Source: Halopseudomonas pertucinogena
GTDB taxonomy: Bacteria; Pseudomonadota; Gammaproteobacteria; Pseudomonadales; Pseudomonadaceae
Reading direction: 5' to 3'
Assembly (NCBI RefSeq): GCF_014646575.1
Contig: NZ_BMNN01000004.1
Location: forward strand, 124,001 to 188,000
DNA: 64,000 nt
This document shows, in pieces, positions 30,089 to 43,794 of the stretch. The notes beneath the pieces are model-generated. The model did not search any database and had not been told where the DNA came from. It saw nothing but the letters and a program-made list of their open reading frames with translations. Both the position numbers and the translations under genes were made by a program. How positions within the stretch are numbered: position 1 is the first letter of the stretch; every line of letters begins with the position of its first letter.

Positions 30089-31396
30089 CTACCCGGCCAG
30101 CACCGGTACCCAACAGGCCAGGGCCAGCAGGCTCGCCAGCAGCACCGGCGGGGTGATCAGCAGGCCGATCTTCATGTACTGTCCCCAGCTGACCCGATAG
30201 CCCTTCTCCGCCAGCACATGCAGCCAGAGCAGGGTAGCCAGGCTGCCGATGGGGGTGAATTTCGGGCCCAGATCATTGCCTATCACGTTGGCGTAGACCA
30301 TCAGCTCGCGGGTGGACTCCGAAAGGTGCGCCTGATCAATGGCCAGTGCACCTATAAGAGTGGACGGCATATTGTTCATGACTGACGCCACGAGGGCTGA
30401 CAGGAAGCCGGTGCCTACCGTTGCCACCAGATCGCCCTGCTGCGCCAGCCATTGGAGCGCCGTCGCGCCCAGCTGGGCAAGCCCGGCATTACCCAGGCCG
30501 TAAACCACCAGGTACATGCCGATGGAGAACAGCACTATCTGCCATGGAGCGTGACGCAGGACGTTGTGTACCGAGACCACAGCGCCGTTACCCTTCTTCC
30601 ACCAGCGCCCGGCAACGGCCATCAACAGCAGCGCTGCGGTCCCTGTCACCAGCGAGATGGGCACGCCCAGCGGTGCGGTGAGGAAATAGGCCACGAGCAG
30701 TACCAGCAGGATGGGGAAGGCCGCACGGAACACCAGCAGATCCCTGATCGCCGAGTGGGGGTGATCCAGCGCGGCGACTGAATAGCTTTGCGGTATCTGC
30801 CGTCTAAACACAAGCCAGAGCACCAGCAGGGTGGCGGCCAGGGAGACCAGATTGACCGGCACCATGACCGCGGCGTATCGGTCGAAGCCGATATCAAAGT
30901 AGTTGGCGCTGACGATGTTCACCAGGTTGGATATCACCAGTGGCAGGCTGGTGGTATCAGCAACAAAGCCGGTGGCAATGATGAAGGCAAAGGCAGCCGG
31001 GGGAGAGAAGTTCAGCCGCAGCAGAATCGCTATCACGATGGGGGTCAGCAGCAGAGCCGCTCCATCGTTGGCGAAGAAGGCGGCGATAAAGGCGCCCAGC
31101 ACCACGATCAGCGGAAACAGCAGGTGCCCCCTGCCATTGCCCCAGCGGGCGACATGCAGTGCGGCCCAGGCAAAGAAGCCGGCCGCATCCAGTATCAGAG
31201 AAATGATGATCAGCGCGACAAAGGTGAACGTGGCGTCCCAGACGATGTCCCAGACCACTTGCAGATCAGTCCACTGAACCACCCCCATCAGCAACGCAAC
31301 CAGCGCCCCGCCGAGGGCGCTCCAGCCGATACCCAGACCTCGGGGTTGCCAGATTACAAGCACGAGGGTGACTACGAAAATAGCAGATGCCAGCAT
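30089..31396 (-). CDS. arsB: arsenite efflux membrane protein ArsB
   Basis: A 435-residue, roughly 12-helix membrane protein that exports arsenite and antimonite. It resembles the classical E. coli ArsB from its first residues (VLVIWQPRGLGIGWSALGG) through HVARWGNGRGHLLF and FFANDGAALLLTPIVIAIL. ATG 31396 is chosen because AGG precedes it at a good distance; a TTG two codons upstream is the alternative. It is the last gene of arsRCHB, 15 bp after arsH. The Acr3 type of exporter is not present. Confidence 0.95.
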   Translation of the reverse strand: MLASAIFVVTLVLVIWQPRGLGIGWSALGGALVALLMGVVQWTDLQVVWDIVWDATFTFVALIIISLILDAAGFFAWAALHVARWGNGRGHLLFPLIVVLGAFIAAFFANDGAALLLTPIVIAILLRLNFSPPAAFAFIIATGFVADTTSLPLVISNLVNIVSANYFDIGFDRYAAVMVPVNLVSLAATLLVLWLVFRRQIPQSYSVAALDHPHSAIRDLLVFRAAFPILLVLLVAYFLTAPLGVPISLVTGTAALLLMAVAGRWWKKGNGAVVSVHNVLRHAPWQIVLFSIGMYLVVYGLGNAGLAQLGATALQWLAQQGDLVATVGTGFLSALVASVMNNMPSTLIGALAIDQAHLSESTRELMVYANVIGNDLGPKFTPIGSLATLLWLHVLAEKGYRVSWGQYMKIGLLITPPVLLASLLALACWVPVLAG

Positions 31397-31411
31397 GAAC
31401 AAACCTGTGAG

Positions 31412-32140
31412 TCAGTGACTGCCCTGATTGACGCGGCGGGATACGGCTTCGGCTGTTTCAACACGCTCGGAGTAACGATCAGTGAGATAGCCCTGTCGCC
31501 CCCGGGTAAGCCAGGTGAACTTCACCAGCTCCTCACAGACATCCACGACGCGCAGGTAGAGTGGCGATGGTTTCATGCGGTCTGCCTCATCAAACTCGGT
31601 AAAGGCCCGGGGGACGGATGACTGGTTGGGTATGGTGAGCATCCGCATCCAGCGTCCGAGGATGCGCATCTGATTGACCGCATTGAAACTCTGGCTGCCG
31701 CCCGAGACCTCCATGACCGCCAGCGTCTTGCCCTGGGTCGGCCGCACGCCGCCCAGCGCAAGGGGAATCCAGTCGATCTGCATCTTCATGATGCCGGTCA
31801 TGGCCCCGTGACGCTCGGGACTGACCCACAGCATGCCCTCCGACCAGGTGGTAAGCTCGCGCAGCTCCCGGACCTTCGGGTGATCCGCCTCGGCGTCGTC
31901 CGGCAAGGGCAGGCCCGACGGATTGAAGGTACGTACCTCGCAGCCGTACCAGCGGAGCAGTCGGGACGCTTCCTCGGACAGCAGCCTCGAGAACGACCGC
32001 TCGCGCAGCGACCCATACAGCACCAGTATGCGAGGCGGGTGCTTTGGGTCATCCGGGTGGGCAAGCATGTCGACGTCGATCGGATGCAACAGCGATGGGT
32101 CGATATTGGGCATGTCTTCGAAACGGCTATCAGGGATCAT
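31412..32140 (-). CDS. arsH: arsenical resistance flavoprotein ArsH
   Basis: A 242-residue NADPH-dependent FMN reductase of the ArsH family; family members oxidise trivalent organoarsenicals or reduce quinones and azo dyes. The FMN phosphate loop is [14 protein letters not shown], and [32 protein letters not shown] and PNQSSVP are typical ArsH motifs. It overlaps the end of arsC (ATGA) and precedes arsB by 15 bp. Its presence suggests tolerance to organic as well as inorganic arsenic. Confidence 0.94.
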   Translation of the reverse strand: MIPDSRFEDMPNIDPSLLHPIDVDMLAHPDDPKHPPRILVLYGSLRERSFSRLLSEEASRLLRWYGCEVRTFNPSGLPLPDDAEADHPKVRELRELTTWSEGMLWVSPERHGAMTGIMKMQIDWIPLALGGVRPTQGKTLAVMEVSGGSQSFNAVNQMRILGRWMRMLTIPNQSSVPRAFTEFDEADRMKPSPLYLRVVDVCEELVKFTWLTRGRQGYLTDRYSERVETAEAVSRRVNQGSH

Positions 32141-32550
32141 GCTGTCTGGTCGCCGTATTTCACAACCTCACCATCCTCCTTGGTGAACTCTGTTACGGGA
32201 CGCTCCAGCAGATCCAGTACCAGTTCGGACGGTCGGCAGAGCCTCACACCCCGGTCGCTCACCACGATCGGCCTGTTGATCAGAATGGGGTGAAGCATCA
32301 TGGCATCTACCAGCTGATCATCGGTGAGGGTCGCGTCGTCCAGGTGCAACTCGTGGTAGGGCGTTCCCTTTTCGCGCAACAGCGCCCGCGGCCCAACGCC
32401 CAGGCGGCTTATCAGCTCAACCAGACGCTCCCGAGTCGGTGGCGTGCGCAGGTACTCGATGATTTCCGGAGTTTCACCCGAGGCGAGGATCATCGCGAGA
32501 GTATTACGGGACGTCCCGCAGGCCGGGTTGTGATAGATCTGAATGGTCAT
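32137..32550 (-). CDS. arsC: arsenate reductase, glutaredoxin-dependent
   Basis: A 137-residue ArsC of the thioredoxin-fold, glutaredoxin-coupled class. The active-site Cys11 is in [13 protein letters not shown], and the later [14 protein letters not shown] supplies the conserved catalytic arginine. It reduces arsenate to arsenite, which ArsB then exports. Its start overlaps the arsR stop and its stop overlaps the arsH start, both as ATGA. Confidence 0.94.
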   Translation of the reverse strand: MTIQIYHNPACGTSRNTLAMILASGETPEIIEYLRTPPTRERLVELISRLGVGPRALLREKGTPYHELHLDDATLTDDQLVDAMMLHPILINRPIVVSDRGVRLCRPSELVLDLLERPVTEFTKEDGEVVKYGDQTA

Positions 32551-32903
32551 CGTTGTCGGTTCTCTTCAGAGGGAGCGCAGCCGGCGAGCGTGTTCATGAG
32601 AGGCTCGCAGACCTCAGGATGGCCGGCGCAGCAATCGCGCACCAGAAACTGGAGCGTCTTCTCCATGTGGTCAAGATTCGCTCGATAAATAATCGAGCGA
32701 CCCTGCCTTCGGGAAACCGCCAGCTGTGCCCGTGTCAGCACCGCCAGGTGCGCTGACATGGTGTTGTGAGGCACCGCAAGCTGGCGGGCAATTTCTCCCG
32801 CCGCCAGCCCCTGCGGCTCATGACGCACCAGAAGGCGAAAGACTTCAAGACGGGTGTCCTGGGCAAGGGCGGCGAAGGTGGCGGTAAGCTGGCTCGTTTC
32901 CAT
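32547..32903 (-). CDS. arsR: ArsR-family arsenic-responsive repressor
   Basis: A 118-residue winged-helix repressor at the head of arsRCHB. The DNA-binding helix region is AGEIARQLAVPHNTMSAHLAVL (split here as AGEIARQLAV and PHNTMSAHLAVL). The sensing cysteines are not in the E. coli helix-3 position; instead Cys91, Cys92 and Cys99 sit near the C-terminus (DCCAGHPEVC). This matches the alternative site described for the Acidithiobacillus-type ArsR. ATG 32903 is the chosen start; a TTG at 32939 would add 12 residues without support. Confidence 0.92.
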   Translation of the reverse strand: METSQLTATFAALAQDTRLEVFRLLVRHEPQGLAAGEIARQLAVPHNTMSAHLAVLTRAQLAVSRRQGRSIIYRANLDHMEKTLQFLVRDCCAGHPEVCEPLMNTLAGCAPSEENRQR

Positions 32904-32929
32904 TCGTCCAAGAATATAGACATGACGTT

Positions 32930-32944
32930 TACCCTGCAAGGGTA
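32930..32944. promoter_or_regulatory. candidate ArsR operator (inverted repeat)
   Basis: TACCCT-GCA-AGGGTA is a perfect 6-bp inverted repeat with a 3-nt spacer, 27-41 bp upstream of the arsR start. Its centre includes TTGCAG on the minus strand, which could be a -35 box with TATATT 15 bp downstream. The position suits autoregulation, but the assignment is inference. Confidence 0.4.
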
Positions 32945-32985
32945 TTCACTGGTTGGTAGCGGCCGTCCCACGCACGGCAGATAAA

Positions 32986-33015
32986 GAAAACCCGATAGTT
33001 GCCTATCGGGTTTTC
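32986..33015 (-). terminator. gyrB terminator
   Basis: GAAAACCCGATAG (32986-32998) and CTATCGGGTTTTC (33003-33015) form a 13-bp stem with a TTGC loop, 27 bp beyond the gyrB stop. On the minus strand it ends in TTTTCTTTAT. It is near-symmetrical and could also stop transcription from the other side. Confidence 0.88.
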
Positions 33016-33042
33016 TGATTGCGGATGTAAGGCGACTGCTAT

Positions 33043-36572
<3,530 letters not shown>

Positions 36573-36576
36573 AGGC

Positions 36577-37680
36577 TCAGAGACGCATGGGCATGACAAC
36601 GTAGAGACTGTCGTCGGACTCCGCTTCCTGGATGAGCGCACTGCTGTTCGCATCTGACAGGGTGATACGTACCTGCTCGGTGTTCAATACGTTCATGACA
36701 TCCAGCAGATAGCTGACGTTGAAGCCGATTTCCAGTGCGCTGCCCGAGTAATCAACTACCGCATCTTCCTCGGCTTCTTCCTGCTCCGGGTTATTGGCCT
36801 GAATCTTCAGCAGCGAATCACTGAGCATCAGTCTGATACCCCGATATTTCTCGTTCGAAAGAATCGCCGTGCGACTGAATGCGTTGCGCAGAGCCTGCCG
36901 GTCGGCTATTACCACCTTGTCACCGCCCCTGGGTAATACACGCTCGTAATCTGGAAACTTGCCATCCACCAGCTTGGAGGTAAAGGTGAAGTCGCCGGTA
37001 GTAGCGCGGATGTGGTGCGAGCCCAGGACGACATTGATCAGATCGTCCGCTTCGGCAAGCAACCGCGCCAGTTCGAGAATCCCCTTGCGCGGCACGATCA
37101 GTTGATACTTTTCCTGGTAGTCGATGTTGGCATCGACCGTACACATGGCCATACGGTGACCGTCGGTCGCTACGGCGCGGAGCTGGCCGGCATTGATCTC
37201 CAGCAGCATGCCGTTCAGGTAGTAGCGTACGTCCTGCTGCGCCATGGCAAAACCGGTGCGTTCGATGATTCTGCGCAACTTGTTCTGACTCACCGCAAAG
37301 CTCAGCGAGCCCTCGCCGTCCTCGACATTCGGGAAGTCGGCCGCCGGCAGGGTGGCCAGCGTGAACCGGCTGCGTCCGGCGCGAACAATCGCCTTGCCTT
37401 CCTCGATGCGGAAATTGATGCTGGATTCATCCGGCAACGATTTGCAGATATCCATGAGCTTGCGCGCCGGGACGGTGATTTCCCCGTCTTCGGCAGCTTC
37501 TTCGAGATTGATCCGGCCGATCAGCTCGACCTCAAGATCCGTACCGGTCAGTGACAGCGTATTTCCATTGACCACCAGGAGCACATTGGACAGTACCGGC
37601 AAGGTCTGCCGGCGTTCGACGACACCCGCCACCAGTTGCAGGGGCTTCAACAGGGCTTCGCGCTGGATGGTAAATTGCAT
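36577..37680 (-). CDS. dnaN: DNA polymerase III beta sliding clamp
   Basis: A 367-residue clamp subunit that forms a dimeric ring on DNA. It starts [32 protein letters not shown] (family start) and ends with the usual YVVMPMRL, the hallmark of DnaN. Upstream in-frame codons to 37725 are not used because the family start and its spacing fit 37680. It lies 49 bp after dnaA and 4 bp before recF. Confidence 0.98.
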   Translation of the reverse strand: MQFTIQREALLKPLQLVAGVVERRQTLPVLSNVLLVVNGNTLSLTGTDLEVELIGRINLEEAAEDGEITVPARKLMDICKSLPDESSINFRIEEGKAIVRAGRSRFTLATLPAADFPNVEDGEGSLSFAVSQNKLRRIIERTGFAMAQQDVRYYLNGMLLEINAGQLRAVATDGHRMAMCTVDANIDYQEKYQLIVPRKGILELARLLAEADDLINVVLGSHHIRATTGDFTFTSKLVDGKFPDYERVLPRGGDKVVIADRQALRNAFSRTAILSNEKYRGIRLMLSDSLLKIQANNPEQEEAEEDAVVDYSGSALEIGFNVSYLLDVMNVLNTEQVRITLSDANSSALIQEAESDDSLYVVMPMRL

Positions 37681-37729
37681 TGTCTTCCTTCGACCTCGTG
37701 CAGGTTGGCAGTTTTTGCTTGGCACACAC

Positions 37730-39220
37730 TCAGGTGGTCAGTGTCCGCAGCAGGTTCTTGTAATCTTCGCGGATATCCGCGTCAGTTTCACGCAATTCTG
37801 CGATCTTTCGGGTGGCGTGCAATACCGTAGTGTGATCCCGTCCACCAAAGGCATCGCCGATCTCCGGCAGGCTGTGGTTGGTCAGCTCCTTGGAGAGCGC
37901 CATCGCTACCTGACGGGGCCGGGCAACCGAGCGCGAGCGGCGCTTGGAGAGAATGTCGGCCACCTTGATCTTGTAGTACTCCGCCACCGTGCGCTGGATG
38001 TTGTCGATACTGACCAGCTTGTCCTGCAGGGCCAGCAGGTCCTTGAGCGACTCGCGGATCAGCTCGATGGTGATATCGCGACCCATGAAATGGGCGCTGG
38101 CGATGACCCGCTTCAGGGCTCCCTCCAGCTCACGGACGTTGGAACGGATCCGCTGGGCGATGAAGAATGCGGCGTCGTGGGGCAGATCGATACGCGACTG
38201 CTCGGCCTTCTTCATGAGAATGGCCACCCTGGTCTCCAGCTCCGGTGGCTCGACCGCGACGGTCAACCCCCAGCCGAAACGGGACTTGAGGCGTTCTTCC
38301 AGACCATCAATTTCCTTCGGGTAGCGATCGCTGGTGAGGATGACCTGCTGACCACCTTCCAGTAACGCATTGAAAGTATGGAAGAATTCCTCCTGGGAGC
38401 GTTCTTTTTTGGCAAAGAACTGAATATCATCGATCAGCAGAGCATCCACCGAGCGGTAATAGCGCTTGAAGTCATTGATGGCGTTCATCTGCAGCGCCTT
38501 GACCATGTCCGCCACGAAGCGCTCTGAATGCAGGTAGACGATCTTCGCCGCCGGATTCTTCTTCAACAGGTGATTACCCACCGCATGCATCAGGTGGGTC
38601 TTGCCCAGACCCACACCGCCATACAGGAACAGCGGGTTGTAGCCGTGCCGGGGGTTGTCCGCCACCTGCCAGGCCGCCGCACGGGCCAGTTGGTTGGACT
38701 TGCCCTCGACAAAGTTCTCGAAAGTGAAGCTGCGGTTCAGATAGCTGGTGTGCTTGATGACAGCGCCGCCCTGATCGGCGCGCTGAGGCGGCTGCGGCTC
38801 ATCCTCCTCGACCCGGGGGTGATTGGCCGGCTCCGGCTGAAAACCGAGTCCGCGCTGATTGCGGACAGCGCTGCCGGCAGCTTCGGGCTCCGGCGCAGCG
38901 GGACGTGCCGGTTCGGCAGCAGCAGGCTCGGGAGCCGGCTGACGTGCCGGCGCCGCTGCGGCCGGTGCAGCAGCGCGTCGACTGCCTATAAGGAGGGATA
39001 CCACCGGCGCCTGCCCCTGGGACAGGTCGTCCATGAGCTCCTGGATCCGGTTGAGGTACTTGTCGTTGACCCAATCCATCACAAAGCGATTCGGTGCATA
39101 CAAGCGCAGCTCGCCCTGACCATCCTCCACCTGCAGCGGACGAATCCAGGTATTGAACTGCTGGGACGGAAGCTCATCGCGCAAGAAGTCCATGCATTGC
39201 TGCCAGAGTACAACAGACAC
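37730..39220 (-). CDS. dnaA: chromosomal replication initiator protein DnaA
   Basis: A 496-residue DnaA. Domain I (1-80) includes [21 protein letters not shown]; domain II is an unusually Ala/Pro/Glu-rich linker (about 80-150); domain III has Walker [10 protein letters not shown] (201-209) and Walker [10 protein letters not shown] (261-269); domain IV ends with the DnaA-box recognition signature around [11 protein letters not shown]. The start is GTG 39220. It opens the leftward dnaA-dnaN-recF-gyrB operon, directly beside oriC. Confidence 0.98.
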   Translation of the reverse strand: MSVVLWQQCMDFLRDELPSQQFNTWIRPLQVEDGQGELRLYAPNRFVMDWVNDKYLNRIQELMDDLSQGQAPVVSLLIGSRRAAAPAAAAPARQPAPEPAAAEPARPAAPEPEAAGSAVRNQRGLGFQPEPANHPRVEEDEPQPPQRADQGGAVIKHTSYLNRSFTFENFVEGKSNQLARAAAWQVADNPRHGYNPLFLYGGVGLGKTHLMHAVGNHLLKKNPAAKIVYLHSERFVADMVKALQMNAINDFKRYYRSVDALLIDDIQFFAKKERSQEEFFHTFNALLEGGQQVILTSDRYPKEIDGLEERLKSRFGWGLTVAVEPPELETRVAILMKKAEQSRIDLPHDAAFFIAQRIRSNVRELEGALKRVIASAHFMGRDITIELIRESLKDLLALQDKLVSIDNIQRTVAEYYKIKVADILSKRRSRSVARPRQVAMALSKELTNHSLPEIGDAFGGRDHTTVLHATRKIAELRETDADIREDYKNLLRTLTT

Positions 39221-39735
39221 TAAATTCCCCCGACGCCAAGCCTGTGCGGCTTGATCTGGCCATGAAAAAAGGTGCCGCGAGCCGGTGAGAACCGGGCCCG
39301 CAGAACATGCTGCATTCTAGCCCTTCGGCCCCCACTTATCCACACGAACATGGGGTGGATGCGACCTGGTCAACCCGCTGCGCAAGCGGATACCAACCAC
39401 CTGCAGCGGACGCTGATCTGGCTGCAGGCCGCTGGGATCGAGGGGACCGGAGCCCTGTGGACAACATATGTACCGCGCTGTTGGCAACCAGGGCGCAGAA
39501 CCGGGGATAAATCCCCCTGTGGATATCCTTGTCTTTTATCCACAACCCTGACACAGGCTCCCCAACGCTGGACGAACATCTTGTTCACCGATCCATCCTG
39601 CCCTGAAAGCAACGGTTGGTCAGCGTCGGAGACGTTTATCCACAGAAAAGTGAAGCCCCATTAACATCAACATCTTCTATCTTTTAAAAATCTATTCTCT
39701 GTATTGTTTATTTAACCGCGGCCCTGCAAATCAAA
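39221..39735. other. oriC: oriC region between dnaA and rpmH
   Basis: This stretch has no credible gene. It holds perfect DnaA boxes TTATCCACA at 39336, 39536 and 39636, and one-mismatch boxes in reverse orientation at 39456 (TGTGGACAA) and 39518 (TGTGGATAT). An AT-rich segment follows at about 39661-39715 (runs such as CTTTTAAAAATC and GTTTATTTAA), the likely unwinding element. The location between dnaA and rpmH is the established Pseudomonas oriC position. A 130-codon open frame at 39272-39664 is an artefact of the region. Confidence 0.93.
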
Positions 39736-39764
39736 TTGACCTTATGGTCCTGTTTCTCTAGAAT
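39736..39764 (+). promoter_or_regulatory. rpmH promoter
   Basis: TTGACC (39736-39741) and TAGAAT (39759-39764) are separated by 17 bp, a near-consensus sigma70 promoter 57 bp upstream of rpmH. It sits at the edge of the origin. Confidence 0.75.
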
Positions 39765-39821
39765 CTCCGATCCCTTGAAAGGGCTTAGCGGCTCTGTCGT
39801 GAATTACTCAGGTATCTGAAG

Positions 39822-39956
39822 ATGAAAAGAACTTTCCAACCCAGCGTTCTGAAGCGCAAGCGCAACCACGGTTTCCGTGCTCGTATGGCTACCAAGAACG
39901 GCCGCGCCGTTCTGGCTCGTCGTCGTGCCAAGGGCCGTCACAAGCTGTCAGCTTAA
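39822..39956 (+). CDS. rpmH: 50S ribosomal protein L34
   Basis: A 44-residue, very basic protein beginning [20 protein letters not shown] and ending KGRHKLSA, the invariant L34 sequence. It is the first gene right of oriC with its own strong promoter, followed 14 bp later by rnpA. The rpmH-rnpA-yidD-yidC order is conserved in most bacteria. Confidence 0.98.
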   Translation: MKRTFQPSVLKRKRNHGFRARMATKNGRAVLARRRAKGRHKLSA

Positions 39957-39970
39957 GACCGGATCTGCAG

Positions 39971-40369
39971 GTGAATCTCGGGTTCGGTCCTGAACACCGG
40001 CTATTGACGCCAGCACAGTTCAAGAACGTATTCGATGGAGCCACCTGCAAGGCCTCAGGTCCCACCCTTCTGCTGCTGTCCCGGCACAACGACCAGGCAC
40101 ATGCACGGTTGGGGCTGGTCATTGCCAAGAAAAATGTCCGGCGGGCCGTAGACCGAAACAGGGTCAAACGCATAGCCCGGGAGTCCTTCAGACACCATCG
40201 CGCTGATCTGGACCATCTGGACATCGTCGTCCTGGCCCGCAAGGGCCTGGGTGAACTTGACAATGCCGCGCTGCATGTCCTTTTCCAGGACATGTGGCGG
40301 CGCCTGAGCAAGGCCGCCGACAAGTACAACCGCTCCCGCAATTCCGGACCACCATCATCCAATGCGTAG
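39971..40369 (+). CDS. rnpA: ribonuclease P protein component
   Basis: The 132-residue basic protein subunit of RNase P, which binds the catalytic RNA and pre-tRNA leader. The RNR motif [18 protein letters not shown] is present, after [12 protein letters not shown]. The start is GTG 39971. Its end overlaps yidD by 8 bases. The C-terminal tail is Ser/Asn-rich and not conserved. Confidence 0.96.
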   Translation: MNLGFGPEHRLLTPAQFKNVFDGATCKASGPTLLLLSRHNDQAHARLGLVIAKKNVRRAVDRNRVKRIARESFRHHRADLDHLDIVVLARKGLGELDNAALHVLFQDMWRRLSKAADKYNRSRNSGPPSSNA

Positions 40370-40610
40370 CATCGCGCTCGGACTGATCAGGGTTTACCGT
40401 TACGCTATCAGTCCGCTGATGGCCAGTCATTGTCGTTTCTATCCGTCCTGTTCCTGCTACGCCCAGGAAGCCATTGAAGAACATGGCTTGCTCAAGGGTG
40501 GCCTGCTCAGCGCCCGGCGGCTGTCCCGCTGCCATCCCTGGAACCCCGGTGGCTACGATCCTGTACCCCTAAAGAACAACTGTTCGTCTCAGATGGCTGA
40601 AAAACCATGA
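40362..40610 (+). CDS. yidD: membrane protein insertion efficiency factor YidD
   Basis: An 82-residue YidD protein with an N-terminal amphipathic segment and the diagnostic [19 protein letters not shown], then [24 protein letters not shown]. It aids YidC-dependent insertion at the inner membrane. It overlaps rnpA at its start and yidC at its end (ATGA), so all three are coupled. Confidence 0.95.
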   Translation: MRSIALGLIRVYRYAISPLMASHCRFYPSCSCYAQEAIEEHGLLKGGLLSARRLSRCHPWNPGGYDPVPLKNNCSSQMAEKP

Positions 40611-42304
40611 ACATGCAAAGAAACATCCTCCTCGCTGCGCTGGCCGTCATCGCCTACCTGATGATCCTGCAGTGGAACAGGGACTACGGCGATACGACCG
40701 TGGACTCCGTGGCCACCGGCAATCAGCAGGTACAGTCTGCGGACGTACCCTCGGTACCGACTGGTGAGCCGGCTGCGCTGGCCGGCAACGGGGATGTTCC
40801 ACAGGCGGTGGATCCGGAAGGTGTCGATATTCCCAGCCCGCAGCCTGCGCTCAACACCACCGCCGGCGGCCTGATCAGCGTCCAGACCGATACGCTGCTG
40901 TTGACCATCGACCCGCGTGGTGGCGATATCGTCTCCCTGTCCCTGCCGGAATATCCGGTTTCCCAGAAGCGGCCTGATGTTCCTTTCCAGCTGCTGGAGC
41001 AGAGCGGTCAGCGTACCTACGTCGCCCAGAGCGGTCTGGCCGGTCGCAATGGTCCGGACGCCCGGGCCAACGGCCGCCCGCTGTACCAGACCGAACAGAC
41101 CAGCTATCAACTGGCCGAGGGGCAGGACAGCCTGACGGTGGACCTGCAGTTCAGCGAAAACGGCGTCGATTACACCAAGCGCTTCACCTTCGAGCGGGGC
41201 GATTATCTGATCAAGGTCGACTATCTGATCGACAACCAGAGCGGCGAGACCTGGAACGGCGGTCTCTATGGTCAGATCAAGCGCGACGGCAGCGGTGACC
41301 CGTCCAGTTCCACTGCCACCGGTATGGCGACCTTCCTTGGTGCCGCCTACTGGAGCGCTGACGGTTCCTACGAGAAGCTCAAGCCCAAGGACATGGACAG
41401 AAGCAATCTGCGGGAAACCGTCACCGGCGGCTGGGCCGCCTGGCTGCAGCACTATTTTGTCAGCGCCTGGATTCCCAGCGCTGACGGCCAGCATGTATAT
41501 CAGACCCGCAAGGACAGCCAGGGCAACTACCTGGTCGGCTTTGTCAGCCCGTCCGTCAGCGTATCTGCCGGTGAACAGGCCACCATCGGTGCCCAGTTCT
41601 ATGCCGGTCCGAAGATCCAGGACCGTCTGAAGGAGATCTCCCCCGGCCTGCATCTGACCGTGGATTACGGCTTCCTCTGGTTCATCGCCCAACCGCTGTT
41701 CTGGATTCTCAGCATGATCCACAGCGTGGTGGGCAACTGGGGCTGGAGCATCATCCTGCTGACCATTCTGATCAAGCTGGCGTTCTTCCCGCTGTCGGCC
41801 ACCAGCTACCGCTCGATGGCGAACATGCGCCGGGTCGCACCGAAGATGCAGGCGCTGCGCGAACAGTATGGTGATGATCGCCAGAAACTGTCCCAGGGCA
41901 TGATGGAGCTGTACAAGAAGGAGAAGATCAATCCGTTGGGCGGCTGTCTGCCGATTCTGGTACAGATGCCGGTGTTCATCGCCCTGTACTGGACCCTGAT
42001 GGAAAGCGTCGAGATGCGTCAGGCGCCGTGGATAGGCTGGATCACCGACCTGTCGCTGAAGGACCCGCTGTTCATCCTGCCGATCCTGATGGGCGTCAGC
42101 ATGTTCATCCAGCAGCAGCTGAACCCAGCGCCGCCGGATCCGATGCAGGCCAAAGTGATGAAGATGCTGCCGATCATCTTCACCTTCTTCTTCCTGTGGT
42201 TCCCGGCCGGTCTGGTGCTGTACTGGGTAGTCAACAATATCCTGTCGATCGCGCAACAGTGGTACATTACCCGCCAGATCGAAGGCGCTGCGGCGAAGGA
42301 CTGA
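40607..42304 (+). CDS. yidC: membrane protein insertase YidC
   Basis: A 565-residue Gram-negative YidC: an N-terminal anchor (about 6-20), a large periplasmic beta domain (to about 345), then five membrane helices with a conserved positive hydrophilic groove (starting [13 protein letters not shown], ending in [18 protein letters not shown]). It inserts membrane proteins alone or with SecYEG, including ATP synthase subunit c encoded nearby. It overlaps yidD by four bases. Confidence 0.97.
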   Translation: MNMQRNILLAALAVIAYLMILQWNRDYGDTTVDSVATGNQQVQSADVPSVPTGEPAALAGNGDVPQAVDPEGVDIPSPQPALNTTAGGLISVQTDTLLLTIDPRGGDIVSLSLPEYPVSQKRPDVPFQLLEQSGQRTYVAQSGLAGRNGPDARANGRPLYQTEQTSYQLAEGQDSLTVDLQFSENGVDYTKRFTFERGDYLIKVDYLIDNQSGETWNGGLYGQIKRDGSGDPSSSTATGMATFLGAAYWSADGSYEKLKPKDMDRSNLRETVTGGWAAWLQHYFVSAWIPSADGQHVYQTRKDSQGNYLVGFVSPSVSVSAGEQATIGAQFYAGPKIQDRLKEISPGLHLTVDYGFLWFIAQPLFWILSMIHSVVGNWGWSIILLTILIKLAFFPLSATSYRSMANMRRVAPKMQALREQYGDDRQKLSQGMMELYKKEKINPLGGCLPILVQMPVFIALYWTLMESVEMRQAPWIGWITDLSLKDPLFILPILMGVSMFIQQQLNPAPPDPMQAKVMKMLPIIFTFFFLWFPAGLVLYWVVNNILSIAQQWYITRQIEGAAAKD

Positions 42305-42321
42305 TCCCCGCATGTTGAATA

Positions 42322-42349
42322 CAGAACGCCCCGATTCCGGGGCGTTCTG
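42322..42349 (+). terminator. hairpin after yidC
   Basis: CAGAACGCCCC (42322-42332) pairs perfectly with GGGGCGTTCTG (42339-42349), an 11-bp stem with a short loop, 18 bp past the yidC stop. Only a poor T tract follows, so it may be a partial terminator before mnmE. Confidence 0.6.
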
Positions 42350-42417
42350 CTGTAGACGCGCCGCTGCGGCGCGATGTCCCGCCACGCCCGCCCAGGATCC
42401 GATCCACAGGAGCCCCC

Positions 42418-43788
42418 ATGAGCCGCCAATATCACGCTGACACCATCGCCGCCATCGCCACGCCGCCCGGGCAGGGGGGAGTCGGGATCGTGCGGGTGTC
42501 CGGACCGGCGGCACTGCGGGTCGCTGAACAGATCAGCGGCATCGTTCCGCGCCCCCGATATGCCCATTACGGTGCCTTCAGCGCTGCAGGACAGGTCATC
42601 GATCAGGGCCTGACCCTGTTTTTCCCGGGTCCGAACTCCTTCACCGGCGAAGATGTGCTCGAGCTGCACGGTCACGGCGGCCCGGTGGTCATGGATATGC
42701 TGCTCAAGGCGTGCCTGGATTGCGGTGCCCGGTTGGCCAGGCCGGGGGAATTCAGTGAGCGGGCGTTTCTCAACGACAAGCTGGATCTGGCCCAGGCCGA
42801 GGCCATTGCCGACCTGATCGAGGCGAGCTCGGAGCAGGCCGCGCGCAATGCGGTGCAATCGCTGCAGGGCGCCTTCTCCCACCGGGTGCAGGCGCTGACT
42901 GAAGCGCTCATCCAGTTGCGCATCTATGTCGAAGCCGCGATCGACTTTCCCGAGGAGGAGATCGACTTTCTCGCCGACGGCCACGTTCTTGCGCAACTGC
43001 AGCAGGTGCAGGCCGACCTGCGCCAGGTTCAGAGGGAGGCCGGCCAGGGCGCGCTGCTGCGCGACGGCATGAACGTGGTGATCGCCGGTCGGCCCAACGC
43101 CGGCAAGTCCAGCCTGCTGAATGCCCTGGCCGGCAAGGAAAGCGCCATTGTCACCGATATTGCCGGAACCACCCGGGACATCCTGCGCGAGCATATCCAT
43201 ATCGACGGTATGCCACTGCATATCATCGACACAGCTGGGCTGCGGGATACCGATGATGTGGTCGAGCGGATCGGCGTGGAGCGCGCGGTAGCGGTGATTG
43301 CCGAAGCTGATCGCATTCTGCTGGTAGTGGATGCCAGCCAGCCGGAAGCCGGCAACCCCGACGCGCTGTGGCCGGAATTTCTTGATCGGCATCCCGAGCC
43401 CGGCAAGGTCACGCTCATCTACAACAAGGTGGACATCAGCGGCGAGCCGGTGGGCATTCGCGAAGCCGCAGATGGCAGTGCCAGTCTTCACCTCAGCGCC
43501 CGCAGCGGCGACGGTATAGCGCTGCTGCGTGAGCACCTGAAATCCTGCATGGGCTTCGAACAGACCGCCGAGGGTCTGTTCAGCGCCCGGCGCCGCCACC
43601 TTGACGCCCTGCAACGGGCAGCGGGATTCCTCGATCACGGCCACCAGCAGCTGACCTTGCTGGGGGCCGGTGAACTGCTTGCAGAAGACCTGCGCATGGC
43701 ACAGCAGGCGCTGGCGGAGATTACCGGGGAGTTCAGCCCGGATGATCTGCTGGGGCGGATCTTCTCGAGTTTCTGTATCGGCAAGTAA
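42418..43788 (+). CDS. mnmE: tRNA uridine-5-carboxymethylaminomethyl modification GTPase MnmE
   Basis: A 456-residue GTPase that, with MnmG, modifies U34 of certain tRNAs. The N-terminal folate-binding part begins [20 protein letters not shown]; the G domain has [29 protein letters not shown] and NKVD; the protein ends with the invariant FCIGK whose Cys is important for activity. CACAGGAG precedes the ATG. Its partner mnmG lies 1.2 kb downstream, separated by a methyltransferase gene and a DnaA-box cluster. Confidence 0.97.
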   Translation: MSRQYHADTIAAIATPPGQGGVGIVRVSGPAALRVAEQISGIVPRPRYAHYGAFSAAGQVIDQGLTLFFPGPNSFTGEDVLELHGHGGPVVMDMLLKACLDCGARLARPGEFSERAFLNDKLDLAQAEAIADLIEASSEQAARNAVQSLQGAFSHRVQALTEALIQLRIYVEAAIDFPEEEIDFLADGHVLAQLQQVQADLRQVQREAGQGALLRDGMNVVIAGRPNAGKSSLLNALAGKESAIVTDIAGTTRDILREHIHIDGMPLHIIDTAGLRDTDDVVERIGVERAVAVIAEADRILLVVDASQPEAGNPDALWPEFLDRHPEPGKVTLIYNKVDISGEPVGIREAADGSASLHLSARSGDGIALLREHLKSCMGFEQTAEGLFSARRRHLDALQRAAGFLDHGHQQLTLLGAGELLAEDLRMAQQALAEITGEFSPDDLLGRIFSSFCIGK

Positions 43789-43794
43789 CCGCCG

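Noticed and set aside
39272-39664. A 130-codon frame inside oriC
   Set aside because: It runs through the DnaA boxes, has no ribosome binding site and gives a low-complexity product.
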